Origin: Diprion similis
Taxonomy: Eukaryota > Arthropoda > Insecta > Hymenoptera > Diprionidae
Assembly: GCF_021155765.1 (NCBI RefSeq)
Contig: NC_060106.1
Span: 5,525,501-5,589,500, forward strand
DNA length: 64,000 bases
Direction of reading: 5' to 3'
The notes beneath the pieces are model-generated. The model ran no database searches. It was not told where the DNA came from and saw nothing but the letters and a program-made list of their open reading frames with translations. The position numbers and the translations under genes were made by a program. Below are positions 38,101-50,219 of this stretch, in pieces (within the stretch, counting starts at the first letter, position 1; the number at the start of each line of letters is the position of its first letter).

Positions 38101-41100
38101 CCTGGTCGACATGTTTATGACATTGTAGTGTTTCGAAACAAAAAATCCAAAGAAATTCTTTATTAGTGAAGACATCTTAATAGTTCGAAGAACAGAAAGA
38201 GAGAAAAAAAAATTCTCAAAATGCCGACGAATCGAAAAAAATTTGTCTGTGCCCCTGTTTTTTGACCTTTCCGTTCCGATTTTTTTTTAAATAGTAACAA
38301 TTTTTTTTTTGTTTTATCTGTGCCTCCAACCATTGAGGGATATACAAAGAACATTTCAAGTAAATCAGTCCGTCAGAACTTAGATATCATGTCAACCGTA
38401 TCGAAAAAAGTAGTTTCGAGAAAAACGCGTCAAAAGATTCGTTTCGGTTGGACCAGTTTACTTGGCGCGTCACAAAAATAACTATAACTCCAAAAATAAT
38501 TTGAATTTTCAAAAATCCTGCACAGAGGCTTATTCTTAAAGGTCTAAACTTTAAAAATATGGAGGAAAAGAATCGATTTTTTCAAATTTCTAGATCAGAA
38601 TACCTTTGGCACGCTTGGCGCCAGCAATATATAAAATTTCTATAATACCATTTTCCTCGTATTTTTAATTTACCCGCGAATTTAAGTGTGATTACGAACT
38701 CTGTTGAGAATCTTAAATATAAAACATAACATGTCGGAAAGCTCCTCAATTTAATGGAATTAATTTCGACGGAAAAGAATTCTTTTCTGTACATCCAAAT
38801 ATAATATTTAACATTAAAAAATAGTTCACAAGTATTCGTTAATGAATGTTTTGTGTAAACTGATGAATGAACGTAACCATCGAAATGCCGATCTGAAAGG
38901 TATATGATTTATATTTCATTTCTTCTCTAAAATTCTTTAGTAAATCAGTATAAGTTTATCACAATATGAAGCTAAAAAATTAACTTCAATTTTTTTTTAT
39001 ACCTCAAAAATCAATACCCGGTTTTTTTCCCCCTGAGATAACTGCTGCACAAATTTTCACCACTACTGCAGACCGATGCAGATCGAGTTTGCAGGCGATC
39101 GGAACCGAGCAGCGTCATTAATTCGAGTCTCTGCCGGAAGTCGTCGCGTGCCGTTCGCCATTATGCATTATAAACATACATACATACATATATGTATAAT
39201 ATATATATTCTCGGTATCGTAACACGGGAAATTCTAGTGGCCCACCGGCCATTACTGTGGCACAAAAATTCACACAGTCTAGAGGGGAGATTAGAAGTTG
39301 TCACGTATTATTGCTGCAGGACTAGCAATTCGAGATACGAAACTGCATAAAAGCGTAAAGCGCGATAGTTATAGCTACTAATTTCCGCGTTTCGTCGCAT
39401 CACTCATTCCGTATCGTGTCGGCTGAAGGTGCAACCTGCATCCGGTTCTTGAGCAGGCACTTCTAGATATGTTTTGTACTATTTACTATAGCGAGGAAGC
39501 ACGAGACGAATTGCGAGCAGTAATATAATTTAAGGGAATTTTAGCCAAGTTGCAATACTGGAGGTTAATTGTACGGATTTCTGATCTCCTACCGATGTTT
39601 TGACTCTTGGGAAATTTATCCGACCTACGATTTTTACTACAAAGAGATTCATGGCAAGAAAGAAATGAGATTTAAAAACAAAATCATGAAACAGAGATTC
39701 GAAAGATGAAACTAAAGTCAATCGAGATTAATTAATTTAAGAAGTAGAAACTTTTACTCGTTAATTGTTTAATAAATTTTTATGAATTAGCTTACTTTGC
39801 TTATAAATTATATATTCTTTTATCAAATTACCGCCGGTTACAATTTTTTTTATCATTACAAAATGTGTAAAGATATTAAAAATGTATCAGTCGCGATTCA
39901 GGTAAAAGAATCGACTCACGACTGAGATTATCCCTGATCATCTATAAATATTGGAGAAATTATTTTGGTACCGAAAATAACGATCTAATAATTATATCAC
40001 TCCAATATTATCAACAATTCATAAAACTTTGTCGATTAAAATTATCAGTTATCACATTTTGTTCCATGTATAGAACAGGTTCTGGTGGTTCCTTCCACAT
40101 ATCGTTTTACTCGAATAATTTTAGATTCAACAGTTTTTCAGTCTTTACATTCACATTTTTGAATAACTAGAAATGGTGGACCTACCCCGTGTAATCGGAA
40201 AATGGGACTAAGTCGTTAAGCGTGTGAAACGAGAAACGGAAACCGGAAAATCCGTCGACAATGGTACAATGAGAGAACCATGGGACCAATTAGAGGGGCT
40301 CATGGCGTGCGTGAGATTGCCTAAGCCGTTTAGAAATTGTATTTCCTCGACTGATCTCAATATTGCGAATCGAACATAAGGCGAGACTTCTTAATTGGGA
40401 GAAAAATCTGTGACGTGTTCTGTAAGAACTGTCCGCCAGTAGAATTCGGGCAATATCATATCATCAGCGACTAATTTAGACATATGGCACGAAATTAAGG
40501 TCTCCTTATACACAAAGCGTTCCATAAGATTAATCGCGTTTCTAATTTATCACCACTCTCGCACACACGCATACCCCATACATGTCCTATATTTATAGTC
40601 ACTATCCCTCCGCTCTCTCTGTGCAGCGACTCTCGCCGCTTTACTGTTGACGAAAAGAAGTTTACGATTTAGATTTTAGAGGAACGAAAGACGCGCCCGC
40701 ACGCCTCATCGGCCCCATTAAATCTCGCGGCGTTGCTTCTGATCAGGTTTGTCATCTTGATATCGTCCAACAGCGTACGAATCACACCCTTGAGGCTCGT
40801 CCAACCGTTCGCATTTTTACGCTGACCAAGTTAGGCCAAAGGATGTAGAGTGGCAAACAACCCTCTGACAATGCGACAATGAATCTGCAGAACTTGTTCA
40901 AATCCAGTGTCATTCAGAAGAGCTTCAATTAGTCGCGTATATAACGTCTTTGACGACAATTAATTCAAAGTTGATTGTTTAGAGGCTGTTGGAACTGTTG
41001 GAACTTGAGGATTTGTTCAGTTTTGTATTCGCCTCTGAACGCAAACGTCAGCCTTGGTGAAATTTGTCAACTGATTGGATTGAAGAACATATTGTTTCCG

Positions 41101-42119
41101 CATCACCGACGGAAAACAATTAGCAATGAAACAATCGCTTCGTTTCGGTTACATCCAAACATTGACCATCGTACTCTGATCTGAAAAAAATGTCCACTCG
41201 TCCTGCGTGGAGTAAACGTGAAGGAGGGTCTTTTTGTCAACGGGTAAGGTAAACGAGCCGAATGACCAATAAATTTAATGAATCAATTACGAAGATTGTC
41301 CGAGTCCCGCACGAGAGAGTAGGCCAATCGATAAATAATCGCTCAATGAAGTCGCGCTGATCGCTTCTTCGGCATTGAAAGTGGTGGTCGAATTGGACAA
41401 CGGAAGTTAAAGGACACCGAGAGCTTTTTCGCAGCATTGTTTGAGGGGATTAATTACACAGGTGAACAGGAAGAAATAAAAAATATTGAGTTTATGCTTA
41501 GATAAATAAATTTTGATAATATACATCGAATAATAATCAAAATCCTGATAGCTAGGTATAACCAAAAACTTGAAGACTTGTTTACAAACGTAAAAAAGAC
41601 GAAAGTAATCTTTATAAATAATAAATGGATATTTTGTTTATTATTCGATGTATAGAATCAGAATTTATTTATGTAAATATAAAGTAAAAAAAACTGATTA
41701 ATTATTGTTTTTTAATAAAATTGATTTAAATGCGGTACTGAAGATTGTTTAATTGTTATTTATAATAAATGTTTGAGAAATTGGGTACGAAATATCGTTC
41801 TGCTTTCAACAAAAGCAAATATCATCTAATAAAACTATTTTCTTTTTTTATTAGTATTACGTGAAAGAAATGAAAATATGACATCTAGAAGCCAGACTTA
41901 AAAAGACTCGCCAATAGCGCATGCATCGTATGTCCAAACTCAGCGACGACGCGGGCTAATAAATTCAGTTGTCAGACGCACCTTTCCTGCTAACAGAGTG
42001 TAAAAAGGTGTTATAATGTCGTCGAATTGCGCAGCGCATTATCATGCGCATTTAACCTGCGTGCAATTTTTATATCAAGAGCAATGACTGCCGCGGCATC
42101 GCGTTTATTGTATATACAT

Positions 42120-42122
<3 letters not shown>

Positions 42123-42162
<40 letters not shown>
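42123..42162. repeat. (AT)n microsatellite, about 20 units
   Basis: Longest dinucleotide run in the window, flanked by ACATAT on both sides. Confidence 0.9.
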
Positions 42163-42170
<8 letters not shown>

Positions 42171-45149
42171 TGCTGGTTGCAAATGTGTATGCAAACACTT
42201 GAATAGAACTGTTTAAATACATTTTAATGATATGCAATTACAACAAGCCTCGTCATTAACGCCGTAATTGACGTCATAACGCGTGTTTTTAAAAACCTGT
42301 TCACGTTTGATTTCTGCGCTATAGGCTCTTCGATCCTTTTCCTAAAATTAGTGAATTGCTCTCGACGCAATTGAATGAACAGAGAATTTCAATATTCTCT
42401 AATCTCAAGCGCTGTGACTGTAAGATTATTCTTGCCGTTAGCCAGTTTCGTGTGAATCGGTGTAACACGATGGTCGGTGGATGCTGTGAACGATCGCAGC
42501 TGATGTGAGATATAAAATCGCAAGTGGATAAAAGCTCGGCCGGGCGTCTTGATCTTGCGCCAACTTTTTATTACCATGTCAAATATACTTTACGACTATT
42601 TTATTCGTGACTTGAGCTGAATTTTCACCTGAAAAACGCTACATTTTATTCCGAGTAGATATATCTTGATCTGAGTAATCTAATGGTTGCCGTTTCAACA
42701 ACCTTTCAAATATTTTTTAACTCGAACAAAATAACGCGGTACTTTAAATAATACTATTTATCACATCATTATAATTCTCAATAACACATTTTCACTGGTT
42801 ATTCCAACCTTAAATCTCTAATTTCAGCCTCAGCATCAAATTATTGTTGCACCAACATTAAATTATCTGAATAGTTACAAAAATTAAAAAAAAAAAATAG
42901 CGCGAGTGAATAGGATCAAAAAGAACATATACCTAGTTAGAATAAAGATTTATATTTTTCGGTTATGGTAAACAATGGCAATGGCTTGGAAGTGCGTGGT
43001 GACTATGATTAGAAATTTTTTCATCCTCTATACCAGAGATTTGGTGCCTTGGGTGTTACACCCCTGCAAGAGTGACACGACAATATGGAATAATGTCAGG
43101 GGCGATGCCACCTTTGAAATTTTTCGTTACTGAAGCGTGCAACGCGTGTCGCAAGAGGGGTGCGTGATGCGTGCACGCCGCGCAGAACCCTGCACGTAAA
43201 AATAACGGGGGTGCGTGAACCGTGGGTAGGGATGTAAATCATAGTTAGAATGCGGCATGCAAGTCCTTCGGGGTTTAAGCCCTCCGTGCTTCGACTAGGA
43301 CCTCCGCTTCCTTCTCAAGATTGCAGTTACTCCTGCAGCGGCAAGAACTGCATTTTTCCGAATTTTCCCGATCAAACGAGACTTTGGAATCGAAGAGAGG
43401 CAACTTTTAGCAATGAAATTTAAGTACCGTGATTTGAGGGAATTTTTATTACACGTGAATCAGTATTTTTATAATTAATTTCATACATTATAATCGTATG
43501 TTGGATATTAACGACATTTATCTACTTGCCAGCTGAGAGAATTTTCTTTAAATCTCCCGCAAAAAATCTTAAAATTGTAAGCAATTGCTTAGATATGAAT
43601 TATTCATTTCGAAGTGTTTTAACATTGAAAAAAAAATCATCAGATTCGAGCGATTTCATTATATATTGGCTCATTTTGTTCAGTCAACTATTTTCCGCAA
43701 CTTCATCGGGGCACAATTTTTTGGTAATGTTAATTGTTACGGTAAAATTGTAGAAAATAGTTGGCTCAAAAAAATAAGCCAAGGTAAAGTGAATCGATCG
43801 ACACTGCTGTATTTTTCTCAATTTTAAAACACTTGAAATGAAAAATTCATATCTAAGCTGTTGCTTATAATTTTAAGATTTTTTTCGAGAGATTTAAAGG
43901 TAATTCTCTTAGCTCACGAATAGATAAATTAATTAGAAAAGTAAAAAGATTCAAGCCTTTTTTCAGACATTATTTCTGAATTCATGAATAACGATAACTA
44001 AAAAAATAATTTCAGAGAAATTCTTTGAAAAAAAAAATTATAACACTTTTCCACCGAAAAAATAAGCTAATCAAATTTGAATAGCGAGTAAAAAAGCGTT
44101 TCAAATTTGTGTTTTCAAAATCTGTTTCCTGCGTGCTGTAATAAATATCTTTCGGATTGGAGGACGAGTTTTTTTTTATTTTATTTTAGATGAGTCGCTT
44201 ACTCGGAATCATGTTCACCGTTCAATGGTGAACCGAGTGCAACACTGCACGTTATTGTTAATAACTTTTAGATTACTGAAGCTGAATGACTTTGTCTCAA
44301 ATGTGAACAAAGTTGACGAATAGAAGATTTAAGTTGAAAAACAAATCAAGTGTCTATCGTTATTCATGACTTCAGAAATAATGTTTAAAAAAAGCCTGTT
44401 TCACGACTCTCAAGGGTACCAAATCCCCTTAAGACCATCGAAAGCATATAAGAGAATCGTCGATAAAGATGGTTGGTAAAAAATCTACACCTTTGATTCA
44501 CAAAAACTTTGCATCTGTAAGCTACGAAAATGCATCTTGAAGCATAAAAAAAGTATAAAACACGAAAATTATTTTTAAAAATTTCAAATTTCAATCGAAA
44601 AGTTCGAATGTTGATGTTCTTGTAGATCAGTTCGAAAGTGATAATTTAACAGTTACTCATTGTACGACTATATCGTAAGGACATGTTGAAAAGTATCGGT
44701 CTTTGGGCAATCTTCTTTAGTTCAAGACTCCGGGAGTAAATCATAAGTGACGGCGCGGCTCGTGTCGGCTTTTGGATCAGGGTGAGAGAAGCGGACTTGA
44801 GCCCTGTCCAAAGCCCGACGTCTTAAATCATACGTGCTTGCCGGTAAGCCAACCCTTCCGCACTGCTGAGAAAATGAAAGAAAGAAAAAATATCGCTACG
44901 CGAGAGATCTAAATACGTCTTCGGGGCTCGACGCGCTTCTCTGGCAGCCCGCAACCCTTTGCCCATGGACGTGTCCCATCATCCATGGTGTTGGTTTTGG
45001 CGGGACTCTTATTCTGGTCGATATTTTAATTCAATTAGAATAAAGGGCGCCGGTATTGACTGAAAACCAATACCTCGAGGCGTTGGGGAACGAACTCGAC
45101 TGCAGCTGGGAACCCGATCACACGACACCTTATCCTTCACCTACACACT

Positions 45150-45351
45150 TCAGAATTCTTTTTCTCGTCGGTTTTTACTTCGTGTTTTGCCACGGAGATA
45201 GGAAAACAGATATAACAGATGAAAAGTAACGTCGAACAGGTGTATTGCATATTTGATTGGCCAATGGTTGCATCCAACCATTGTCTGAAAACCATCCAGG
45301 GTCGGAATTTCGATGTCCTGTAATCTGTACTGATTGTAAAATGTGAAGATC
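45150..45351 (-). other. Orphan exon candidate, open in all three minus-strand frames
   Basis: A good acceptor (AAATTTGCAG) ends at 45352. From there all three minus-strand frames are open for about 170-200 nt. One frame reads IFTFYNQYRLQDIEIPTLDG, another GSSHFTISTDYRTSKFRPWM; I recognise neither. The second could follow the phase-1 donor at 50479 of the minus-strand gene upstream, but no family match supports joining them. Confidence 0.2.
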
Positions 45352-46719
45352 CTGCAAATTTCAGATCTGTAACTCTTAGCGATAAAGAGAAACACGTTGA
45401 CCGATTTTTTTACATTGAACAAATGATTTTTTTGAAACGATAATTTTACTGTAACCTATATACGTCGCGGGGTGAATGAGATCCAAGGTGTTTTCGATCT
45501 AGAAAAGTATAAATCTTCCGACTATCATACGAACCATTTTAAAATAAATTTTCAGAAAGTATAAAAAAGCCACGTTTGTTTTTTTATGTTCGTCAGCTTC
45601 TATCTCAAATTTGTAATTCTTATATGAAGGCTCGCAGTTTTTCCGTAAAGAACTCATATTTTTCAAAAGAGGTTGGAAATGAGATCAGGTGAATAATAAA
45701 ATTTTCTCTGTCTCAATGAATTGTCTTTATTTCATTTAACTAATTGTGGTATGAACTAAACTTAATGCTTCTATTATCTTAATGTGTTGAATATTTTCTA
45801 AACCTAAACTAAGAATTATATGTCTCAAACTCGCAGGAGCTGTGCATAAAAGTACAGAAAAACTGAAATTTCTTATATCATTTCTTAATAGTAAAGTGCA
45901 CAGTGGCGATCAACAGTCTGAGATAATCCCTCGGAATTAATCGTCGTCTTCTCGTCCCGCGACATCGACGCAAATCTAGGGATTAACCCAATTTCGAGGG
46001 GTGGTACATCAGACTTTTGACTGACACTGTGTCTACAAAGGAAAAATTAACGGCAACCCATTCTTTTCAAGTTTCTCGGTCATATTTCAAGTGAAATGGT
46101 GTCTTTTTTAATAGTTAGTTAACTTCTAAAACTTTTTTTTACGAAGGCTAGTGTTTGGTAATAATTTTCCTTACGAACGTAATATCGTATTTTGTATGGT
46201 AAAAATATCTAGTTATAAACACAATGATTGTGTAAAAGATTAAATAATTGCAGCGCTTTTCAATTCAATGGAATCTGTACAGAAATATAGAACCGAGTTT
46301 CATGAAAATATTTTTTATCCAATTCTAATTTTATTCGTAGAAATTGAAAGCCACGAATGATTGATATATCAACAGTGCATCTATCCACTTAGTTTAAAAA
46401 AGCGAACTTTTATACTTCTGCGTTGAAAAAACCCAGCACGTTCGTAAAAATGCTAATTATTAATTAATTAGTCATGTGTAAGTGATCCTTAAGCCATTGC
46501 GTGAAAACGATGTCACGAGTATTTACATACTATTATAATTTTGTTTTCTTTGTCGTTTCTTTACCGCTCCAATTTCTCACAGAATTCAACCACCTAATAT
46601 AGAAATGTTAATGAGAGGGTCGACCGCTCGGTGGATCCGTCCCTTATTATGTTTAATATACGCAAAAAGAATATAATATTTATACAGTATACAATACGCC
46701 CACTTTTACGCGAATATTA

Positions 46720-47200
46720 ATGACGTGTGTATTAAGGGAAATTTATTAATTTCTTAAGGACGATTTGAGCCATTTTTACCCCCCCCCCTTCCACTCCTAC
46801 TTCTTACGTAAGATTTGACCTATAGTTTTCCTTTATAAGCTTCAAAGTATGCAAAAATGAACACATTTAAGATTTTAAATACTGGTTATGAAAGAAATTT
46901 TTTTACAATAATAATGTATAAATAAAATTGTATGTTAAGAATTAAAAAATAGATCTCACAGTTTATCGAACGTTGAAATAGAAATTTTTTGTTGTTTTTG
47001 AAAAACTGCCCTTTAATTTTCTCTCCAATTTTTGTTTCCCGAGACATTGCTGCACTGACATTTTTATCTCAATGGAAAATGTCTATTACGCACATTCAAA
47101 CTAGTAAAATAATACGTAAAAATTAATATTACCCCCTCCCCCCCCCCCCCTCTTCCCCCCGGCCTCTTGGGACCCTTACGTAATTAACGAATGGCCCCTA
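46720..47200. mobile_element. Two related C-rich repeat blocks, probably decayed element ends
   Basis: Two similar blocks share the order: short TTAAT-rich lead, long C run, CTTCC, then TTACGTAA. They lie at about 46735-46815 and 47105-47185. The second ends CCCTTACGTAATTAACGAAT. Motifs of this kind (G/C run next to TTACGTAAT) recur in insect interspersed repeats as I remember them, so I infer degraded transposon ends. No transposase is visible between them. Confidence 0.4.
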
Positions 47201-47269
47201 ATAACTTGGTGAAAAGGGGTAAAAATTAGACGAATTTTTTTAAGTCAATTAGCGCCTTTTCGTCTTGCA

Positions 47270-47835
47270 AACATGCATCGCAGCGCGGGGCAGAAAGAAA
47301 AGCAGCACCAACCCCTGGTTGAAATGTATTTCGGCGCATGCGCATGAGCGGCGGGCGAAAAGTTGGTGATAACGCGAGGCGTCGCGACGCAACGTCGTCG
47401 GTTTAGTATCGGCCGTCACGCCGCTGCGTCACGACGCTCACGGAGCAACCCTCGCGCGCTTTTCTAACCACCGTTTGACAGGCCACGCGGCTGGATTATC
47501 TTGTCGGAAGCGGAAGTCGAGTTTTGGGAAGCGCGTAAGTTTGGACTGGAATCGTGAAACTTGTTTGAAAAAGGAAAGAGGAAACAGTGAACTTCAGTGT
47601 CTTGTGCTGCGGATTTTTAAGCGAGCTTGCAAGCTTTGAAATGGTCACGGCATCGCGGATGCAGATTTGCCACGTCGCGTCGATGGCATCGGAAGTTGAC
47701 ATTTTTTGCGAATAAACCGACCGATTAACTGCAGTGAGATAAGAAAGAAGAAGAAGAAGAAGAAGCGGTTTTTCGAGAACGATGAAAATTGACTGAAGAA
47801 AGCCTGGCGTTGCTGAAAATTCACACGGCATAGCG
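47270..47835 (+). promoter_or_regulatory. CpG-rich promoter and 5' leader of the cysteine-rich protein gene
   Basis: GC and CpG content rise sharply from about 47270 to 47540 (GCGCATGCGCATGAGCGGCG and similar), unlike the AT-rich flanks. This is followed by a moderately GC-rich leader with an (AAG)n run at 47745-47765 and the ATG at 47836. No TATA box is evident, so a dispersed start is likely. The transcription start is inferred, not seen. Confidence 0.45.
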
Positions 47836-48529
47836 ATGGACACTAGAACTGTCAGATTGCTGCTTTTGCTGACTACGTGCGCCGCAGGTAAGACGGTGTT
47901 TCCGTTCTTTTCTTTCTTCGTTTTACCTTTGCCTTCTATCTTTTTGTTTCCTCTAATTATTGAGACCGCAGGGTAATTAGAGCCGGAAACTATCAGCGCT
48001 CTTGTACTACCTGCCTTCGAAGAAAACACTCGATCCTCGAATATTCGTGAACTATAATTGAATCCCGCGACGCAGATTTGAAAATAGACCAAACTACTGT
48101 GTATAAATATATACGTTGTTCGACTTGTGCAGAGGCAAAGCTCGTTGCCTTAGAATCAAGGATACTCAGACGGTTTCTACTGGCTAAAAGTCAGTCCCAA
48201 TGGACAATCCGTCGTTTGTTGGCAGCCGTGACCTTCGAAGAGACTATTCGCCACCGGTTATTTCCGATTTAAAATTTTTCTTTTTCCGCAGTACGTACTC
48301 TCTTGACTTGGTCGATCCATCAGACGAGCTTTTGACGTGTTTGAAACATCGAGACACGTTTGAAACGGTAAACAAACTGCGGTGCCAACAGACCTGGAAC
48401 GGTACCCGGTGTCCAGGAATTATTTACATCCATACCTCTTTATGTCACGTTCAACTACCGTGCGAGCCGGATCATCAGAGCATCGAAAACACCTGTGGCA
48501 TTAATGACAGGTGTGCGTTAACAATTTAA
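47836..48529 (+). CDS. Secreted or receptor-N-terminal cysteine-rich protein with hormone-domain-like spacing
   Basis: Exons: 47836-47887 (signal peptide MDTRTVRLLLLLTTCAA, donor G|GTAAGAC), 48076-48100, and 48292 onward, the last after a strong acceptor (CTTTTTCCGCAG). The phases close (1, then 2). Read to the stop at 48529 the protein has 104 residues with seven cysteines after the signal peptide. The core LTCLKHRDTFETVNKLRC then QQTWNGTRC gives C-x14-C-x8-C with TWNG in the middle, as in class B1 receptor extracellular domains (C-x3-W-D-G-x-x-C-W). The Trp after the third Cys is absent. If the last exon ends earlier, at G|GTACCC after TWN (48381/48382) or at CAG|GTGTGC near 48510, this is the start of a longer protein. 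The 25-nt middle exon is the least certain part. The family is unresolved. Confidence 0.5.
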
Positions 48530-50219
48530 CGCCCATCTTTGAATGCAGCAGCACTAGTTTACCACGGAGCGCATACTAGGGTTGTTTGAGAAGTAACCAA
48601 CGCAACGGTTAACCTGCATCCTACAGTCAAGCAACTAAGCAAGCCGATGGTTTGGCTGTAATAAATTCAATCACAAGCCGGCTCAGCTCTTTGCCGGTAT
48701 CGTGGATAGGAATGAAAGCTAGCATACTATGTAGGTGGTTTGATCCTAATCCCAGCAACCCGAGGAATGCAGCTTTAACGCTTAACGAGTGTCTCTCGTG
48801 CGCGTGATTTGTTCGGAAATATTCGTTGCACGAGGCTTGTTTCCTATGTTTTCTGTAATGGATGACCCTCTTTCTTCCGGAAATACCTCCGCGTTTACTT
48901 TGACCTTTTTTTTACCTCATATCCACGATAAAATCTTGTTCCTGTCGATACATGTCAGTTCATCACGTTTCAAGAGTCCCTTCTAATGTGCAGCATTATA
49001 CCCTGCCATAAATTCTTACTAGGGCTATTCAGCGTACATACTTATGCCATTCCACGCGCCAAATACATAAATTGCATTCGATCAGCTGGCCCAACCATTG
49101 TATGCTAAGTCGAACAATTGACACAGGTGTTATATGTATACGATGACATTTGAGCTAAGAATTACAGTCTTATTGTTGGTAACTGAAAATTATCAGCTTT
49201 TGTTTTCGGGTAATTCAGCGTATAACGATTATTAGCCGAAAAGTAGAATAAATTGAGGGCATTTATCAAATGGAAATCATTGTCACGGCTTTCTGGATTT
49301 CTCAAGTTTATAGTAATGAGGGAAATGCGATATGTTGTTATTCTGGTTGATACAGGTTCAAGTCGGTGAAGGGGTTGAAGTTCCTAATTTGAAAGGTTTC
49401 GAAAGAATTCCGATTTTTTTTATGGCAAAAATTAATGTAAAGAAATCAAACTTTAACGACATGTCTAAGTTTGGAAAGTTCCGAAACCCGACGCTCAAAG
49501 TTACGAAAGTGCAAAGTTCTGAAAATGCGAAAATTTAAAAACCTGAAACATTGAATTTCCAAATGATCGAAGATTTTCAGTTCAGTGAAACTACACCACT
49601 TTCATCTTTCTCTATTTTGGATTCTCTATTAAGCCGTCGGATTTCCGACCATTCGAAACTTTGTTCTTTCCAGAATCGAGTTTTACAACAATCAAGACCA
49701 CATTGAATGTTTTTTTGCCGTCCGGCTATTAACACTGTTGTAATTGATACTGGAGAATGACGTTCAGCGTCCATTAACACGATTTCAAACTAACGATCAC
49801 AAGTATAAGTCGCGACCCAGATTTGATCCATCCTGTCTTGTACCGCACAGTGTATTCTGTCAGCCAACAAATCACGATACATATATACATATAATATATA
49901 CCTATACATAGTTATAAACACTGCAGAATGAACGAAAGGGAGGAATGATCCGGATGATTCAACCGGCGCGCGCATAAAATTTTCATTACAATATACGCGA
50001 GGAATTAAACAGCGAACATCTGCTCTTGGTTGTGCAGAATCACCTTCTCCCGTCGTCGGTCCCGAGTCCTAATCCTTGGAATAAACACGGCACGGCACAA
50101 TTTCCGCCTAACGAGATCTCATCTGCCCTCCGCTTCTCGCGTTAGCCAATTACAGTTTAACTATAACAGTGGTCATATTCTTATTCGATGATAGCACAAT
50201 GGTCTTGACTCTCACCTAC
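48530..50219. other. Non-coding stretch
   Basis: No exon supported. It includes a degenerate short-period repeat at 49380-49560. Confidence 0.5.
49380..49560. repeat. Degenerate tandem-like repeat around GTTCCGAA/GTTTCGAA
   Basis: Words such as TTTCGAAAG, GTTCCGAAA, GTTACGAAAG and GTTCTGAAAA recur about every 10-25 bases. The run stays open for 68 codons, but the protein is an artefact of the repeat. Similar runs occur near 34760-34850 and, inverted, near 23870-24110. Confidence 0.4.

Larger units (their letters stand above)
29967..45149. other. Gene-poor stretch with simple repeats
   Basis: About 15 kb without an exon I can support on either strand. Open frames such as 33364-33765 (133 codons, minus) and 37109-37444 (111 codons, minus) have equally open rivals on the other strand and no domain. 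Blocks near 35340-35580 and 37910-38520 resemble decayed interspersed repeats. An ATGC-rich stretch near 39060-39420 could be regulatory, but only composition suggests it. Confidence 0.45.

Noticed and set aside
47496..48092. 198-codon minus-strand open frame, the longest in the window
   Set aside because: It is antisense to the signal-peptide exon and CpG-rich leader; its leucine run is the complement of the (AAG)n repeat, and no splice sites or domain support it.
48382..48420. A micro-intron inside the third exon restoring the receptor-type Cys-Trp
   Set aside because: The only nearby GT...AG pair would be too short to splice, so it cannot rescue the motif.
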